NCBI GenBank assembly: GCA_033439765.1
Contig: JAULSN010000005.1
Coordinates: 310,001-374,000 of the forward strand
From: Lasiosphaeria ovina
Lineage: Eukaryota; Ascomycota; Sordariomycetes; Sordariales; Lasiosphaeriaceae
Length of the DNA stretch: 64,000 nucleotides
Direction: 5' to 3'
Positions 10,535 through 22,003 of the stretch are shown one piece after another. Within the stretch, counting starts at the first letter, position 1; each line of letters opens with the position of its first letter. Below the pieces are notes generated by a model. The model saw only the letters and a program-made list of their open reading frames with translations, was not told the origin of the DNA and made no database searches. Position numbers and translations under genes: made by a program.

Positions 10535-10832
10535 GAACCAGCCCAAGCATTCATTTTGCAGGGCGTCCCCATTTGATGGAGTCGTGATTTCTTTTTTTCC
10601 TCCCTTTTTATTCTTTTTATTTCTCGTCCGCTTCTCTTCACTTCCTTGGCATCCTTTTATCCCTCTCAAGGCTCATCTTCTTCGCTTCCTTGTTCTTTTC
10701 CACTCTCTACAAGGCTCTTCGACATGTTGATTTCAGGGCGTCCTGTCAACACACAGAGACACAGACACAGGCACATCAGACGCAGGCACGGGTATCAAGC
10801 ATCTATTACTTTTATCTATCGCATCACACGCA
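10535..10832. other. Intergenic between tRNA-His and the chorismate synthase 3' end
   Basis: About 300 nt of T/C-rich sequence with CACAGACACAGACACAGGCACA-like short repeats near 10750. No gene is seen. Confidence 0.4.
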
Positions 10833-12230
10833 TCACAGGCCCCCCGCACCCTCCGTCACGCCGTTGCCCGCGGGCTTGGCCGACGCGAGCGTCTGCTGCA
10901 GCGGCGGCAGCAGGCTCTTGGCCGTGTGGCGGGCCTGCTGGGCGAGCACGGCGTCCATGACGACCAGCGCGGCCATGGCCTCGACGATGGGGATGGCGCG
11001 CGGCACTACGCACGGGTCGTGGCGGCCCTTAGCGGCGAGGATCCCCTCGGCCGACCCGTCGTACGTGGCCGTGGTCTGCTCCTGGCCGATCGTGGCCGCC
11101 GGCTTGAAGGCCACGCGGAAGTAGATGGGCGCGCCGTTGGAGATGCCGCCCTGGATGCCGCCCGAGAAGTTGGTCTTGGTCGTCAACTTGGGCCGCGGGT
11201 GCCCGGTGCGCGCAGCGCCGCTCTCGGCCACGCCCGACGGCAGCTCGGCCGTGGCCGACACGAACGGGTCGTTGTGCGTCGACCCCGGCACCTCGCACCC
11301 CGCGAAGCCCGAGCCGATCTCGAAGCCCTTGGTGGCGGGGATGCTTAGCATGGCGTGCGCTAGCATGGCCTCGAGCTTGTCGAAGCACGGCTCGCCCAGG
11401 CCGCTCGGGGCGTTGCGGATGACGCACGTCACGGTGCCGCCGATGCTGTCGTTGCGCTCCTTGAAGTCGGAGATGTACTCGACCATCTTGGCGGAGGCGG
11501 CCGCGTCGGGGCAGCGCACCGGCAGGAAGCTGTCGACCGTCTTGCGGTCGATGGACTCGACCAGGGCCAGGAAGGCGGGGTTCGTGCTCGGGCTCGGGTG
11601 CTCGGCGGTGGGCGGGAACAGGTGGACGGCGCCGACCGAGGTGGTGAAGGCGACAATCTCGACACCGTAGGCCAGGCGCAGGTACTTTTCGGCGATGGCG
11701 CCGGCGGCCACGCGGCCAATCGTCTCGCGCGCGCTGCTGCGACCGCCGCCGCTGCTGGCCTTGACGCCGTACTTTTCGAGGTAGGTCCAGTCGGCGTGGC
11801 TGGGGCGGGGGAACCTGTCCATGGTCGAGTTTCCGTAGTCTGCTCGCCCAGTCACCCGTCAGCCATGTCTTTGGGGGCACATCAGATAGCAGACGCACCC
11901 TTGGGGCGCTGGTCTTCGTTGAGGACCATCATGCCGATGGGGGTGCCCAGCGTGACGCCAAACTCGGTGCCCGACTGGATCAGCACGCGGTCCTTTTCGT
12001 TGCGGGGCGTGGTGATGTTGCTCTGGCCGGGGCGGCGGCGCGTCATCTGCGGCTGGATGTCGTCCTCGGTGAGCTCCATGCCGGGCGGGCAGCCGTCGAC
12101 GATGCAGCCGACGGAGCGGCAGTGCGACTCGCCATAGCTGCCGTTGTGTCAGTTGTCAGTCTTGGCCTGGGACTTGCAATCACGAGGGAGCGTACGTGGT
12201 GACCCGGAAGTAGTCCCCAAAAGTCGACAT
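10833..12230 (-). CDS. ARO2: Chorismate synthase
   Basis: Exons 12230-12196, 12137-11899 and 11839-10833 encode 426 residues. Introns of 58 and 59 nt have GTACGC/CAG and GTGCGT/CAG borders. The start [12 protein letters not shown] followed by YGESHC is the strongly conserved N-terminus. Further signatures are [46 protein letters not shown], the GFEIGSGF loop, and [13 protein letters not shown] with FKPAATIG. The enzyme removes phosphate from EPSP to make chorismate, the last common step to aromatic amino acids, and needs reduced FMN; fungal enzymes reduce the flavin themselves. It is cytosolic and normally a single-copy housekeeping gene. It is transcribed divergently from the lipoate ligase gene across 381 nt. 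Confidence 0.97.
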
Positions 12231-12611
12231 TGCGTGGTGGTTGTTCGGATTGATGTTGAGTCAGAGACGACAATGTGGCATGATCGGTCGTAAATTTTAG
12301 TGAGCAATTGAATTGAGCCCCTCCAAGCCCGCCGCCGTCATCGGCACCACCCACCCCGCGAAACGGCAGGGCAGCGGCGGTGAGTCCACTAACTCCACTA
12401 CCGGACCCCTGTCCACGCTAACGCAGAGCTGGGAGCGAACCTACTATAGTACACTGCGAATGGAACCTTGACAGATCCGACCAATGCAGGCTCAACTGCA
12501 ACCTCAATTCACGTCTGCAGCTGCGGCGTCGAGGTTGTCCTGGTCGGGATGAAGGCTACTCGGTAAAGACACAACCACCAGCACTCTAGGCTAGATGCAT
12601 GCACGTGAACC
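12231..12611. promoter_or_regulatory. Divergent promoter of chorismate synthase and lipoate ligase
   Basis: A 381-nt gap between two divergent start codons must carry both promoters. I see no clear TATA box and no repeat. Confidence 0.5.
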
Positions 12612-14017
12612 ATGTCGCTCATAACACAGTGCAAGCCGCGGGCATTAAGAGTCTGCAGCTGGGCTCCTCGGCTTCACCTTCACCTTCACTTTAACCTCGC
12701 GCCAAGCTCTGTCTCAGCAACTCGCCGGCGCATCTCGACCAACCACGATCGGGACGCACTGCTAGCACGGCCAGTGCAAGTATACCGGTCGACCTCATCC
12801 GACCCGTACGTCAACCTGTCGATCGAGCACTTCCTGCTGCAGCGCACGCACGCCGCAGCGACGGTACTCTTCCAGTACGTGAACCGGCCGTGCGTCGTCG
12901 TCGGCCGCAACCAGAACCCGTGGCTGGAGGCGAACCTGCAGCAGGTGCGGCGGGGCCTTGGCCCCGATGAACCCGTGCCGGTGGACCTCGTGCGGCGGCG
13001 GTCGGGCGGCGGCGCCGTGTTCCACGACGCCGGCAACGTCAACTGGGCCGTCGTGTGCCCAGCCGCCGCCTTCGACCGCGACCGCCACGCCGAGATGGTC
13101 GTGCGCGCGCTGCAGGCGCTCTCCCCCGGCACCGGCACCCCGCGCGTCAACGCGCGCCACGATATAGTCCTCGACACCCCCGGGAGCGGCGGCGGCTCGT
13201 TCAAGATCTCGGGCTCCGCGTACAAGCTGACGCGGCTGCGCGCGCTGCACCACGGCACGTGCCTGCTGGCGTCGCCGCACCTGGGCGCCATCTCGGCGCT
13301 GCTGCGGTCGCCGGCGGCGCCGTTCGTCAAGGCGCGCGGCGTCGAGAGCGTGCGGTCGCCCGTGCGCAACGCCGGCGCCGACCCCGCCGCTTTCATGGCG
13401 GCTGTGGCGGCTGAGTTCCGCCGCATGTATGGCGGTACGGGGGACGCGGGGGACGAGGTCGTGGTTGGCGCGGACGCGCTGGACACGGTGCCTGAGATCA
13501 GGGAGGGCGTTGCTGAGCTGATGGCGAGTTGCCCTTCATTCCATTCCATCTTACTCTCGTCTATAACAAATCGTAAACATCAACTGACAAGAACCAGTCC
13601 CCGGAATGGATCTACGATCAGACGCCGCAGTTCACCTTCTCGTCCCACCCGACCGACGACGACCCGCGCCCGCGGCCCGCGCTGCCCTCTAACCTGCCGC
13701 CGAGTGTAAGACCCCTTCTCCCTCTCTATTCTTCATCAGTCCTAACACGCACCGTGCAGCTGCGTATTCACCTGACGGTGCGGCACGGCGAGATCCAGAC
13801 AGCCGCCGTGTCCGGGCTGCGGTACATAACCCTGTCCAGCGCAGACGAGTCGACAGCACACGACGCCGCGCTGAGCACATCGCTGGCCGGGCAGCGGCTG
13901 CACGACATCGGTGACTGGCGCGCGGTGCTGGAGAGGGCGGCGCCGGTGAGCGCGGCAGACCGGCTGCACGTGGGCGGGTGGCTCAACGGCATGTTTGGGC
14001 TCGAGACGAGTGCGTAG
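12612..14017 (+). CDS. Lipoate-protein ligase / lipoyltransferase
   Basis: Exons 12612-13523, 13598-13705 and 13760-14017 encode 425 residues. The hallmark of the LplA/LipB fold is present at about residue 128 (RRRSGGGAVFHDAGNVNW), with VVVGRNQNPW before it and FKISGSAYK, carrying the lipoyl-AMP Lys, after it. The accessory C-terminal domain starts at SPEWIYDQTPQFTF. The first ~50 residues are rich in Arg and Ser without acids, as expected of a mitochondrial presequence. It should attach lipoate to the E2 and H proteins of pyruvate and 2-oxoglutarate dehydrogenase and the glycine cleavage system, like yeast Aim22. The first intron seems to use a GC donor (ATG|GCGAGT); that choice keeps the conserved ELM-SPEW junction in frame. 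The second intron is GTAAGA/CAG. Confidence 0.92.
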
Positions 14018-14348
14018 CCTCCAAACCTCAAGTACGACATGTGAAAGCCTGTAGATTACACCTGCAAATTTTGTATGTATGTAACAACACCATGTATTAA
14101 TATTACCGCATGATTTCTCTTGAGTTTGATGTACGTGTAGCGTTTCCCTTGTTGCAGTTGCCTTTGCTGTGTTTCTGCTACTTTTGATACGTGGTACGAT
14201 GTGGCGTGAGATGGAATGTTCCTAGCAGTCCTTGAAAACACAACAAACACGACCATGAAACGCATGCACAGGCTGAATCGTCTCTTCATTCACTTTTCAT
14301 TCACCACGCTATATAAACATCACTTGCAAACACACACCCCCACGGCAG
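14018..14348. other. Convergent 3' region
   Basis: About 330 nt between the ends of the lipoate ligase and vps11 genes. It is A/T-richer than its neighbours and is probably shared 3' UTR and polyadenylation sequence. No gene is seen. Confidence 0.45.
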
Positions 14349-17300
14349 CTACTCCAGACTCGGCGCCGTCATGACACCCCGGCCAAACCACTCGGCGACG
14401 GTCCTAAACTTGTCCTCGCTGCGGTCGAGATCGTCACGGAACAGCTCGTGGCGCTCGGCGTTCTCGTCCTGGCTCTTCTTGAGCGCGCGGATCGTCGCAT
14501 TGTCCCTCTCACAAAGCGGGCACTCGCCGTCGACGCCGGTGCCGCCGCGCAGGCAGCGCTGGTGGAACGAGTGCTTGCACAGGAAGTGCACGGCGGGCAG
14601 CTCGAGCGGCAGCGCGCACTGGTGGCAGCGCGTGGCCTGGAACACGGCCGGCTTGCTGCCGAGGTCGGCGATCTCGGCGCGGCGCTGGTCCGTCTCGGCG
14701 CGGAAGGCCGCCACGTCGCGCCGGTTCTCGGCAATGTCGCGCCGCTCGCGCTCGATGCGCCGCGCCAGGTACGGCTTGATCATGCCCATGGTGGCCACGG
14801 CGTTCTGGCTCAGCGCTTGCACCACTTGCAGCGGCGCCATCAGCCCGTCGCGGTCGATGCGGTCGAGGATGCCCGCGAGCTCGTCAGGCCCCGCCTCGTC
14901 CAGCACGCGCGCGTCCGACGTCAGGTACGACAGCGCCGCCGGGTATAGCTGCGGCGCCTCGGGCCCGTACTTGCGCAGCGCCTTGATGGCCCCGCGCGTG
15001 TCCTTGGCCGACGTGTACGACCGGAAGATGTCGAACAGCAGCCCCGACTGCTCCTTGACGAGCGTCGTGCCGTCGCGGAAGTCGGACAGGTGCGACAGCA
15101 GCAGCACGTTGGAGTTCTCGATTGACCGCTTCTCGTGGCCCGTGCCTTCGATGAGCGCCTTTGCTTTCTGCTCCCACTCCTCACGGTGCTGCGCCCCCTT
15201 CTTCTCGTTAGACTTGTGCAGGTACATCTCGAAGAGGGTCGTGTACACGTCGGTCTTGTCAGCCTCTGAAAGCGTGTCTTCCTTCGCGAGGGCTTCCAGA
15301 AAGACGATGAACTCGTCGGGGTGGTCGATGAACGATGAGAACGCCGTGCGCGGGCGGGGCGGCGTGTAGCTGGGCACCGGCACATCCTCTGGCTTGAGGA
15401 CAAAGGCGGTCTCGCCGACAGCTGTCAGCTTGGCGCTCTGCGGCGCGGCCGGCGCTATCGCCGACGTGTTCATGTACGGCAGCGGCAGCAGATTGCTGAG
15501 GTTCTGGACCGCATTTGCAGCGCCGGCCGCAAACCCGCCGTTGACCACGGGGGGGTTGGGGTCGACGGGGGACGGGATGTCAACCCTGGCACGGTAGTTG
15601 CCCGTGTAGTAGTCGATGAACACCTTCGTGGCGCTTTTGGGGCAGTGCTCGATGAGCACGCGGGCGTACTTCATCAGACACGGGTAGGCCTGGATCAGTT
15701 AGCTTGGCTTGGAGGGCAAGCAGTTCGGTCAACTGGAAGGGACAGACTGACAGTCTCGGGATCCAAGTGGCAGATAAAGTCGAGCGCTTCATCGTACGCC
15801 TTGGAGTCCTCTATCAGAATGTCGACAACCAGGTCGTTTTCGCCGTGCTTCTTGGCGAGGTACGCCGCCTGCTCGTAGTAGCCGCCCTGGCGGCACATGG
15901 AGATGGCCGTGTCCAGGTCGAACTTGAGGTCCCCCGGAGACTTGATGAACTTTTCTAGCTTGTCAATGTCCTTGAGCTTGGCGTAGCAGTTGAGCAGCAG
16001 CGTCGTGTGGTCCGACGTCGCCTTGTGGCGGTCGTGCAGCTGCTCCAGGTACTCGATGAGGTTGTGTATCCGCTGCGTGTCTAGGAACTTCCTGATCACC
16101 TGCGACGGCTCTGTGCTGTCGATGGCCTTGATGTACTGGGTCATGGCTTCGTCATACGCGCCCTTTTGGTAGAGGTAGTCGCCGTACTTGCGAAAGATGA
16201 TGCTCTGCTGTGGGCCGTCCATGCCGGACTTCTGGGCCAGCTCGACGGCCAGCGTGTAGAGGTTGCGCTGGTACAGCATCTCGAGACGCTGCGCCAGCGG
16301 CTTCTCGTGGTAGCGGAACACCTGGACGGGTCAGCTTTGCCTACAACGGCAGGGTGACTGAACTGCAAGGGACTTACCTTGCCATCCTGCGTCAGGGTGT
16401 AGAGATCGCCCCAGAGCTGGAAGGCGTGCTTCACGTCGGCCAGCACAGTCTCGCTGTGGGCGACGATCCTGAGGTCTGGGTGTATCAGCGTAAAGGTGAA
16501 GATGCTGTCGGCGGCAGCGCCCCAGAACCGCCGCCGGGTGTCGGACTCTGCCGACGGCGTAGGCGGCGAGACCAGCGCAATGTAGTCCTGGTAGACGGCG
16601 ATCAGCTTTTTCTGCGCCTCGTATGCGATGGGCGGACCGCGGCCGTCGAGAGTGTACGTGTAGATGGCGTCGTCGCGGCCGACCACGATCTCGCCCGTCG
16701 CCTTGTCGACCGCCATGCACCCGACACCGCAGCCAATGTCTTCGACGGTGCGCGGGGGCAGGCCGTGGCCCTTGCCGGAGATGACCAGCTTGAGGATGCG
16801 GGACGTGGTTGCGATGAACAGGGTCGTAAGGGCCGCGTCGACATGCAGCTCGACGCCCGTGACGGGCTCGTCCGACTCGTAGATGATGCGCTGCTTGGTG
16901 CCGAGGTCGTGGATCAGGTCGCCGCGGATGGCGGTGACGGCGCCGTTGGCGAACCCGACCGCCAGCTGCGTCAGGTCCTCGGTCGCAGTAAAGGCCGATA
17001 TCTGCCCCGTCAGAGCAAGACCAATTAAGCAACACAGGCAACACGTACCGGAAAGGGCTTCTTGCCATTGTTGATGGCGACGGTGCTGAGACAGGTAGGG
17101 ATGCCCGTCTTCTTGACGGGCTTGTCCAGCGCCCACACCTTGAGGACGGGCGCGTTGCTCGAGTCGCCGGTGCTCAGCTCTTCCTAGATGGCTGTCAGAT
17201 GCTGTCGGAAGACAACAGGGCTCGACGTACTGCGATGGTGACCAGCAGGCTCGTGCCGTCGACCTGGCGCATGTGGGTGATGGGGCCCGTCTCGTAGGCC

Positions 17301-17554
17301 TGGAAGGTGCGGACGACCTTCCAGCTGGCGCCGACGATGCGCACGTGGCCATCGTAGCTGCCGAGGAACAGGCTGTCGGAGCCCGAGCAAATGCTGGAAA
17401 TGTCGTTGCTCTCGAAGAAGGCGCGCGTGTCGTCGTCGGCGATTTTGATCTGCGTTGCGTCGAAGAAGTCAAACGACCTCCACTGCGTCGCATTGCATTA
17501 GTCCCTGCACAAAGCTCGAGGTGCAAGACGTATCAATCTTACCGTCAGCGCCAT
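14349..17554 (-). CDS. vps11: Vacuolar sorting protein Vps11 (HOPS/CORVET core subunit)
   Basis: Six exons (17554-17543, 17482-17231, 17183-17049, 17001-16378, 16321-15752, 15689-14349) encode 977 residues, about the family length. The tiny first exon gives MALT, then WRSFDFFDATQIK, matching the conserved start of Vps11. Residues 1-340 look like a beta-propeller (SGSDSLFLGSYDGHVRIV). The middle is helical clathrin-repeat sequence (AQRLEMLYQRNLYTLAVELA, CRQGGYYEQAAYLAKKHG). The end is a C3H2C3 RING at about 883-925 (CHQC, CKHSFHQRC, CPLC) with all ligands present. Vps11 scaffolds the CORVET and HOPS tethers for endosome and vacuole fusion, and its RING contacts Vps18. It lies head-to-tail upstream of mlh3 with no sign of joint function. 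Identification is firm. Confidence 0.95.
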
Positions 17555-17911
17555 GGTCGCATCTTGTTTCGGCGTGCCGATTTGCTGTGCCCTGGCGTCG
17601 TGTCTGTCTGGTGTCTGGTGTTAGGTTGATGAGCTCGGTGCTGTGCCTACGCTGGTGACGACTGACCGACCCACTGGAGCTTGAGCTCCCGCCCCGCCGT
17701 GGCTTGTCAGAACGGGGCAACCCTAACCCTGGGGATCAAGTCACAGTCGGGGTCGAGACAGCAGCCTGGCGTGCCTGGTTCAAGAATGTGTTGAACACCA
17801 ATGATGAGAGGATACATGTTCTAGATGATACATTGTCTAAATACAGGGAGGGACTTGGCGATCGTTGATATCGTCTATCCCAGCATGGACCTTGCCATGT
17901 GCTTGTGCTTC
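17555..17911. promoter_or_regulatory. vps11 promoter / mlh3 3' region with a telomere-like motif
   Basis: About 357 nt. AACCCTAACCCT at 17719-17730 lies about 165 nt upstream of the vps11 ATG, a position suited to a Tbf1/telobox-type promoter element. The rest includes the mlh3 3' UTR. No gene is seen. Confidence 0.5.
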
Positions 17912-20900
17912 TCACTGCTGCCCCCTGCCCCCTGCCCCTGCCCCTGCCCACCGCCCGACATCTCCCCACAAACCATCATCTTCTTCTCCTTGCAACCGAG
18001 AGTCCGACCCGATCCCGTTCCCGCTGCCCAGGTCAAGAAGCGGGACCATCGACGGCCGCCCGTGCGCACACTGAAACGGGAACGCGCACCCGGCAAGGCG
18101 CTGGACCAGGTCTGAGCATTCATCCAAGGTCAAAGCGTCGTTGAACATGATGGCGCCTATAGTGTTAGCCACGGCCCGTCTAGGGCAGATCTAGCGAGGG
18201 AACTCACTTCGGCAAGACCGCGAGTTGATGAGGTCCAAGATTCCCTCTGGGCAATCGTGGAACCTCGGAACCCAGTCGTGCTCGTGCTCTGCATCGGCGG
18301 AAGCCATCGAGCCGCCAGCCATACCACTACCGGCCAGCCCCACAGGGTCGTCGTAGAGCTTCCACGCCTGCTTCCGAAGCAGCTCGACGACAAGTCTCGG
18401 TTCCACGCGGCACCTCTCCAGGATGCTCGGCGGCAGGCTCTGGACCTCCACGGTGGCCGCGCCATCGTCCGACGCTGCCGACGCTGCACGGGACACGCCA
18501 TAGAATATGCCCCAGTGCCGGAAATGCTTCGTGAAGCGGCCGAGGAGCTCGCCTTCCTGTCTGGGTAGATCAAAGCACAGTGGCTTTTCCAACGTTTCGC
18601 TCTGCACCACCGGATTGCCGTCTACAGTGTTGTCCGGGGCGAAATACCCCTTCATCAGCCCTTCCACTCGGCACCTCTCGTCGGCGGCATGCTGGTCGAT
18701 GAGGACAAGAACGCATTGTTGCTGGCCGTCTTGTCGCTTGGCCTTCCCAGCGCAAGCCCCTAAGTCAGAGTCCGCCGTAGATATCTTTGCCAAAATGAAC
18801 TTGCGGTCGACTTGGCCAATGACCTCGGCTCTTCGGAGCGAGCCTTTGGAGATCCTCCCCGAAAGAGCCAGCGAGACGCCGCTGTTGAGGAGGTCGACGT
18901 TGATCCCCTCAACACCGCAGCAGCCGTGTCCTGCCTGCTCAACTCTAAGCAGCTCGGAAACCTGGGGAGCACAAGGGATGGGGGACTCGGTGGGTGCAAA
19001 AACCAGGCTGTTGCGCGGCCCCATCGGCGGTTTTGAGCTGCGGCTGGGCACTGTCTTGACCTGCGCACGTCGAGGGATACCTTCACCCTCAATGTTCCCC
19101 CGATTCACCATGAAGCCCGTCCGCGAGTTTATAAGCGACTTGATCTTGGTTGCTGGGTCGACCCAGACCATCGTGTCGTCCGTATCGGGGCCCTCTTTCT
19201 CGGTGGGCTGGTCGGCAATTTGTTCCTGCGACTGGGCAGAGGGAGTTGCCGCTACGTCGTCGTCGTCGTCAAATGGCTTCCGCAAGAGACCACCTGACCG
19301 GCCAAACAAGGGATTCACAGTGCTGTGGCGCGGCTCCGATGTTGTCTGGGCAGAGTCGTCACTGTCTCCCGGCCTGGCCACAAAACTGTCTAGTGAGGAT
19401 GTGCCTGAGCCAAGATCCTTTGGCCCTGAACTTTCCGGGCGTCTAGACTTCACTCTGGACCAGGACGCGAATGGTGACGCACTTCTCGTGTCAGGTCCTC
19501 CGGCTTTCCTCGCCGCAGGCTGGTGTGATTTCCGCGTATCTGCTTTCGAAGATGGCCGTCTTGCCTGCCTTTCAGCTGTCAAGGATGTCGAAGACGGGAC
19601 AGACGCTTGACTTGCCAAAGCCGAGCTACCGTTTGACGCTCCGAGTTTGTCCAACGCATTGACAGCCCTGGGGCGGAACTGGTGTTTCTTCAAAAACTCG
19701 TGCGCAATCACCTGGAGTAGATTTGCGATTGTCGCCATCTTCTGATGGCTTTCGTCAAACAACGACTCAATATCACAGGTCTCCATTTCGCCCTCTAGTG
19801 TTATCTGGAAGACGAACATGGGCCACCGATCAATGCCGCGTTTTGGCCGCAGCTCTCTCTCCGTGAATCCGTAGGTCTTCTGGGGAAGCCCCTCTTCAAA
19901 GTCAAGGTCCTCCAACACGCCAAAGCTCGAGTTAGCAAAGGCCCGGTTGACGTCTTCGTAGAGAAAGTTTGAATTTGCTTCATTGTCCAGCGGCTGGACG
20001 CCAAGAGCAATAAACTGCACGCGCTTCGTGGCCACAGGGAGTAAAGAAATGCAGCCGTTTACAGAAACGCCATCGGCAGAGGCTCCAACAGATATCCAAG
20101 ACTCTGGCCTCCGTGGTTCTGCCAAGGAAGCTTGTGCAAGAAGCCTCGTGGTCCGCGCAACTATCCTATCAGATGCCCGAGAGCTCCTGGTCTGGTCTGT
20201 AGGCTCGGACGTGGAAAGCGAAACTGCGCGGCGGGAATGTGCATCACGAAGAGAGATAGTCGCTTCTCGAGGCCATGCAAGCAACAGAGCAACAACAGCG
20301 CGAGCCAGCTGGTCAAAGTTCTTAACCGTGCCCAGCCGTTCCGCTCTGAGCGCGCGATGCTTGACGCGAACGGGCATAGAGCCAAAGAGATCACGCACGG
20401 TGACACGCGTGCCACTCGGGAAAGCTAATATCTGCTGCTCAGGCAGGGCGGGCATGTTGCGGGCTATTACCTTGGCATTGTGGATGGTCAAGGAGTTGTG
20501 CGACCGATACTCGTGGTGGTGGGACGTGATGGACAGCAGCGAGAGCGCCGCCAGAGACGCCACGAGCTCTCCATGCCTGCCATGGCAGTCTGCTTTGGGG
20601 GGATATCGTGAAGTGTCTGCCAGTGCACGCTGTTGGCAATCCAGAACAGACAAAATGTATGTCGAAATAAAACCGAAACGACATAAAAATAAAAGAGGCA
20701 AGACTTGGACTTACAGTGAAGCTTGCCAAGACCTCCGTCTTCCCCAAAGTTGGCCGGGGGGATCCCTAACCCGTTGTCTTCGACGTGGCAGTTGCCCCGG
20801 CTGTAGTCGACCAAAACATTGATCTTTGAGGCGCCCGCATCCAGCGAGTTGCGGATCAGGCCGCACACGGCGTCGTTGAGGGTGGCAATGGCGCTGGAGG

Positions 20901-20946
20901 ACCTGATTTGCGCGACGACATCACCGGGAAGCGGCCGGATTGACAT
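17912..20946 (-). CDS. mlh3: DNA mismatch repair/meiotic MutL homologue Mlh3
   Basis: Exons 20946-20715, 20616-18208 and 18156-17912 encode 961 residues. The start [14 protein letters not shown] is preferred over an in-frame ATG 60 nt upstream. The GHKL ATPase half has [22 protein letters not shown] and GGLGKLHYTS. A long low-complexity linker follows. The C-terminal nuclease half keeps the metal-binding [12 protein letters not shown] (about residue 715), SCRSAIMFND and CAHGRPSM. Mlh3 acts with Mlh1 in mismatch repair and in resolving meiotic joint molecules. One oddity: where MutL proteins usually have the catalytic Glu of motif I (E-L-x-x-N-S), this protein has Gly (GLIRNSLDA). Splice borders are GTAAGT/CAG (98 nt) and GTGAGT/TAG (51 nt). 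Confidence 0.93.
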
Positions 20947-22003
20947 GGCGTGCCCGACCTGACATGTCGCCAGCCGCTTCCAGCAGTATCCAGGCGCTTG
21001 TTTCAAGCTGCGAGTGTTTTGCCGTATTTTTGCAGTGTTCTTGCGGGCGTTCCGAGGTGTTGCTGGCGTCTGAAGACTCGGCTCCAGCTCCGCTCCGCTT
21101 CAGTCAGGTACCAGACCCAAGTGAACCACCCATCAGGCAGTGCGCAGTAGATAGTTCGGCCTCAAACTGAAACTAGCAAAGCAACGAGGAGCACCGGAAG
21201 TTTAGAAAGTTTAGCAAAGGCAGATACGCGTGCGCGACACGATCGTAATCAACTGCGCAGAGAGCGAAGATTTGGTCAAGCCGAGCCTAACCCTAAGCCA
21301 AATCCTAACCCTGCTGAGCACAGCACCCGTGACCCCACATGTGCAGCTACAGGCCTTCCCAAGGCCCCAGGCCCAAGGTCCTGACCTGGACCCAGCTTCC
21401 TTCATGTTCACACGGGTTCCCCGAAGATCACCCCGGCTTCGTCATTGACCGACCTGACCCCGGGCATCCGAACGCTTGGGACGCATCTGGTTAGTGCAAC
21501 TTGGTGATCTGGACGGCGTCTGACTGCCTGCCTGCGCCGGACGACCGACGACATTCCTACCTCAACGTGCGACATCGAGACATCCATTTGACAAAGCGCG
21601 CTGCAGCAGGCCAACGTCAACACCATACCCCACCAGCATCACCCCCAGCGAGCAAGACGATACAGGTAAAATACATATAAACATTCCGCCCGACATTCCA
21701 CCTACCTACCGACCAGCGCTGTGACTTCCTGCACGCAACCAAATCCACCGTTGATTCTGGCCTGGCTGCTCCAACAAACTTTGACCGTCCTGGCCCACGG
21801 CAGCCGAAGAACTGAAACTTACGCCGCACCACTGCCAAATTAGCCACTGCCCGCTCTCGTTGTTCCTCCACGTCCTCCGACCCAACCATGGCCATGACTG
21901 AAACAGCGCCTCAACCGCACGGTACTGTTCCCCTCTTTTAAGCCTGCACTTCTGCGCAATCGCGCTTCCCTTGCGCCTCGCCGCAGACTGACCACACTCC
22001 GTC
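20947..22003. promoter_or_regulatory. Divergent intergenic region with telomere-like motifs
   Basis: About 1.06 kb between mlh3 and the Ser-rich gene. CCTAACCCTAA at 21286-21296 and CCTAACCCT at 21304-21312 form a cluster. An ATG at 21888 opens a short upstream frame that stops at 21941, before the start at 22004. No gene is seen. Confidence 0.5.

Noticed and set aside
10833..12354. Overlapping frames on both strands in the chorismate synthase gene (for example 11125-11670 plus)
   Set aside because: High GC3 makes long shadow frames; only the minus-strand chain shows chorismate synthase signatures.
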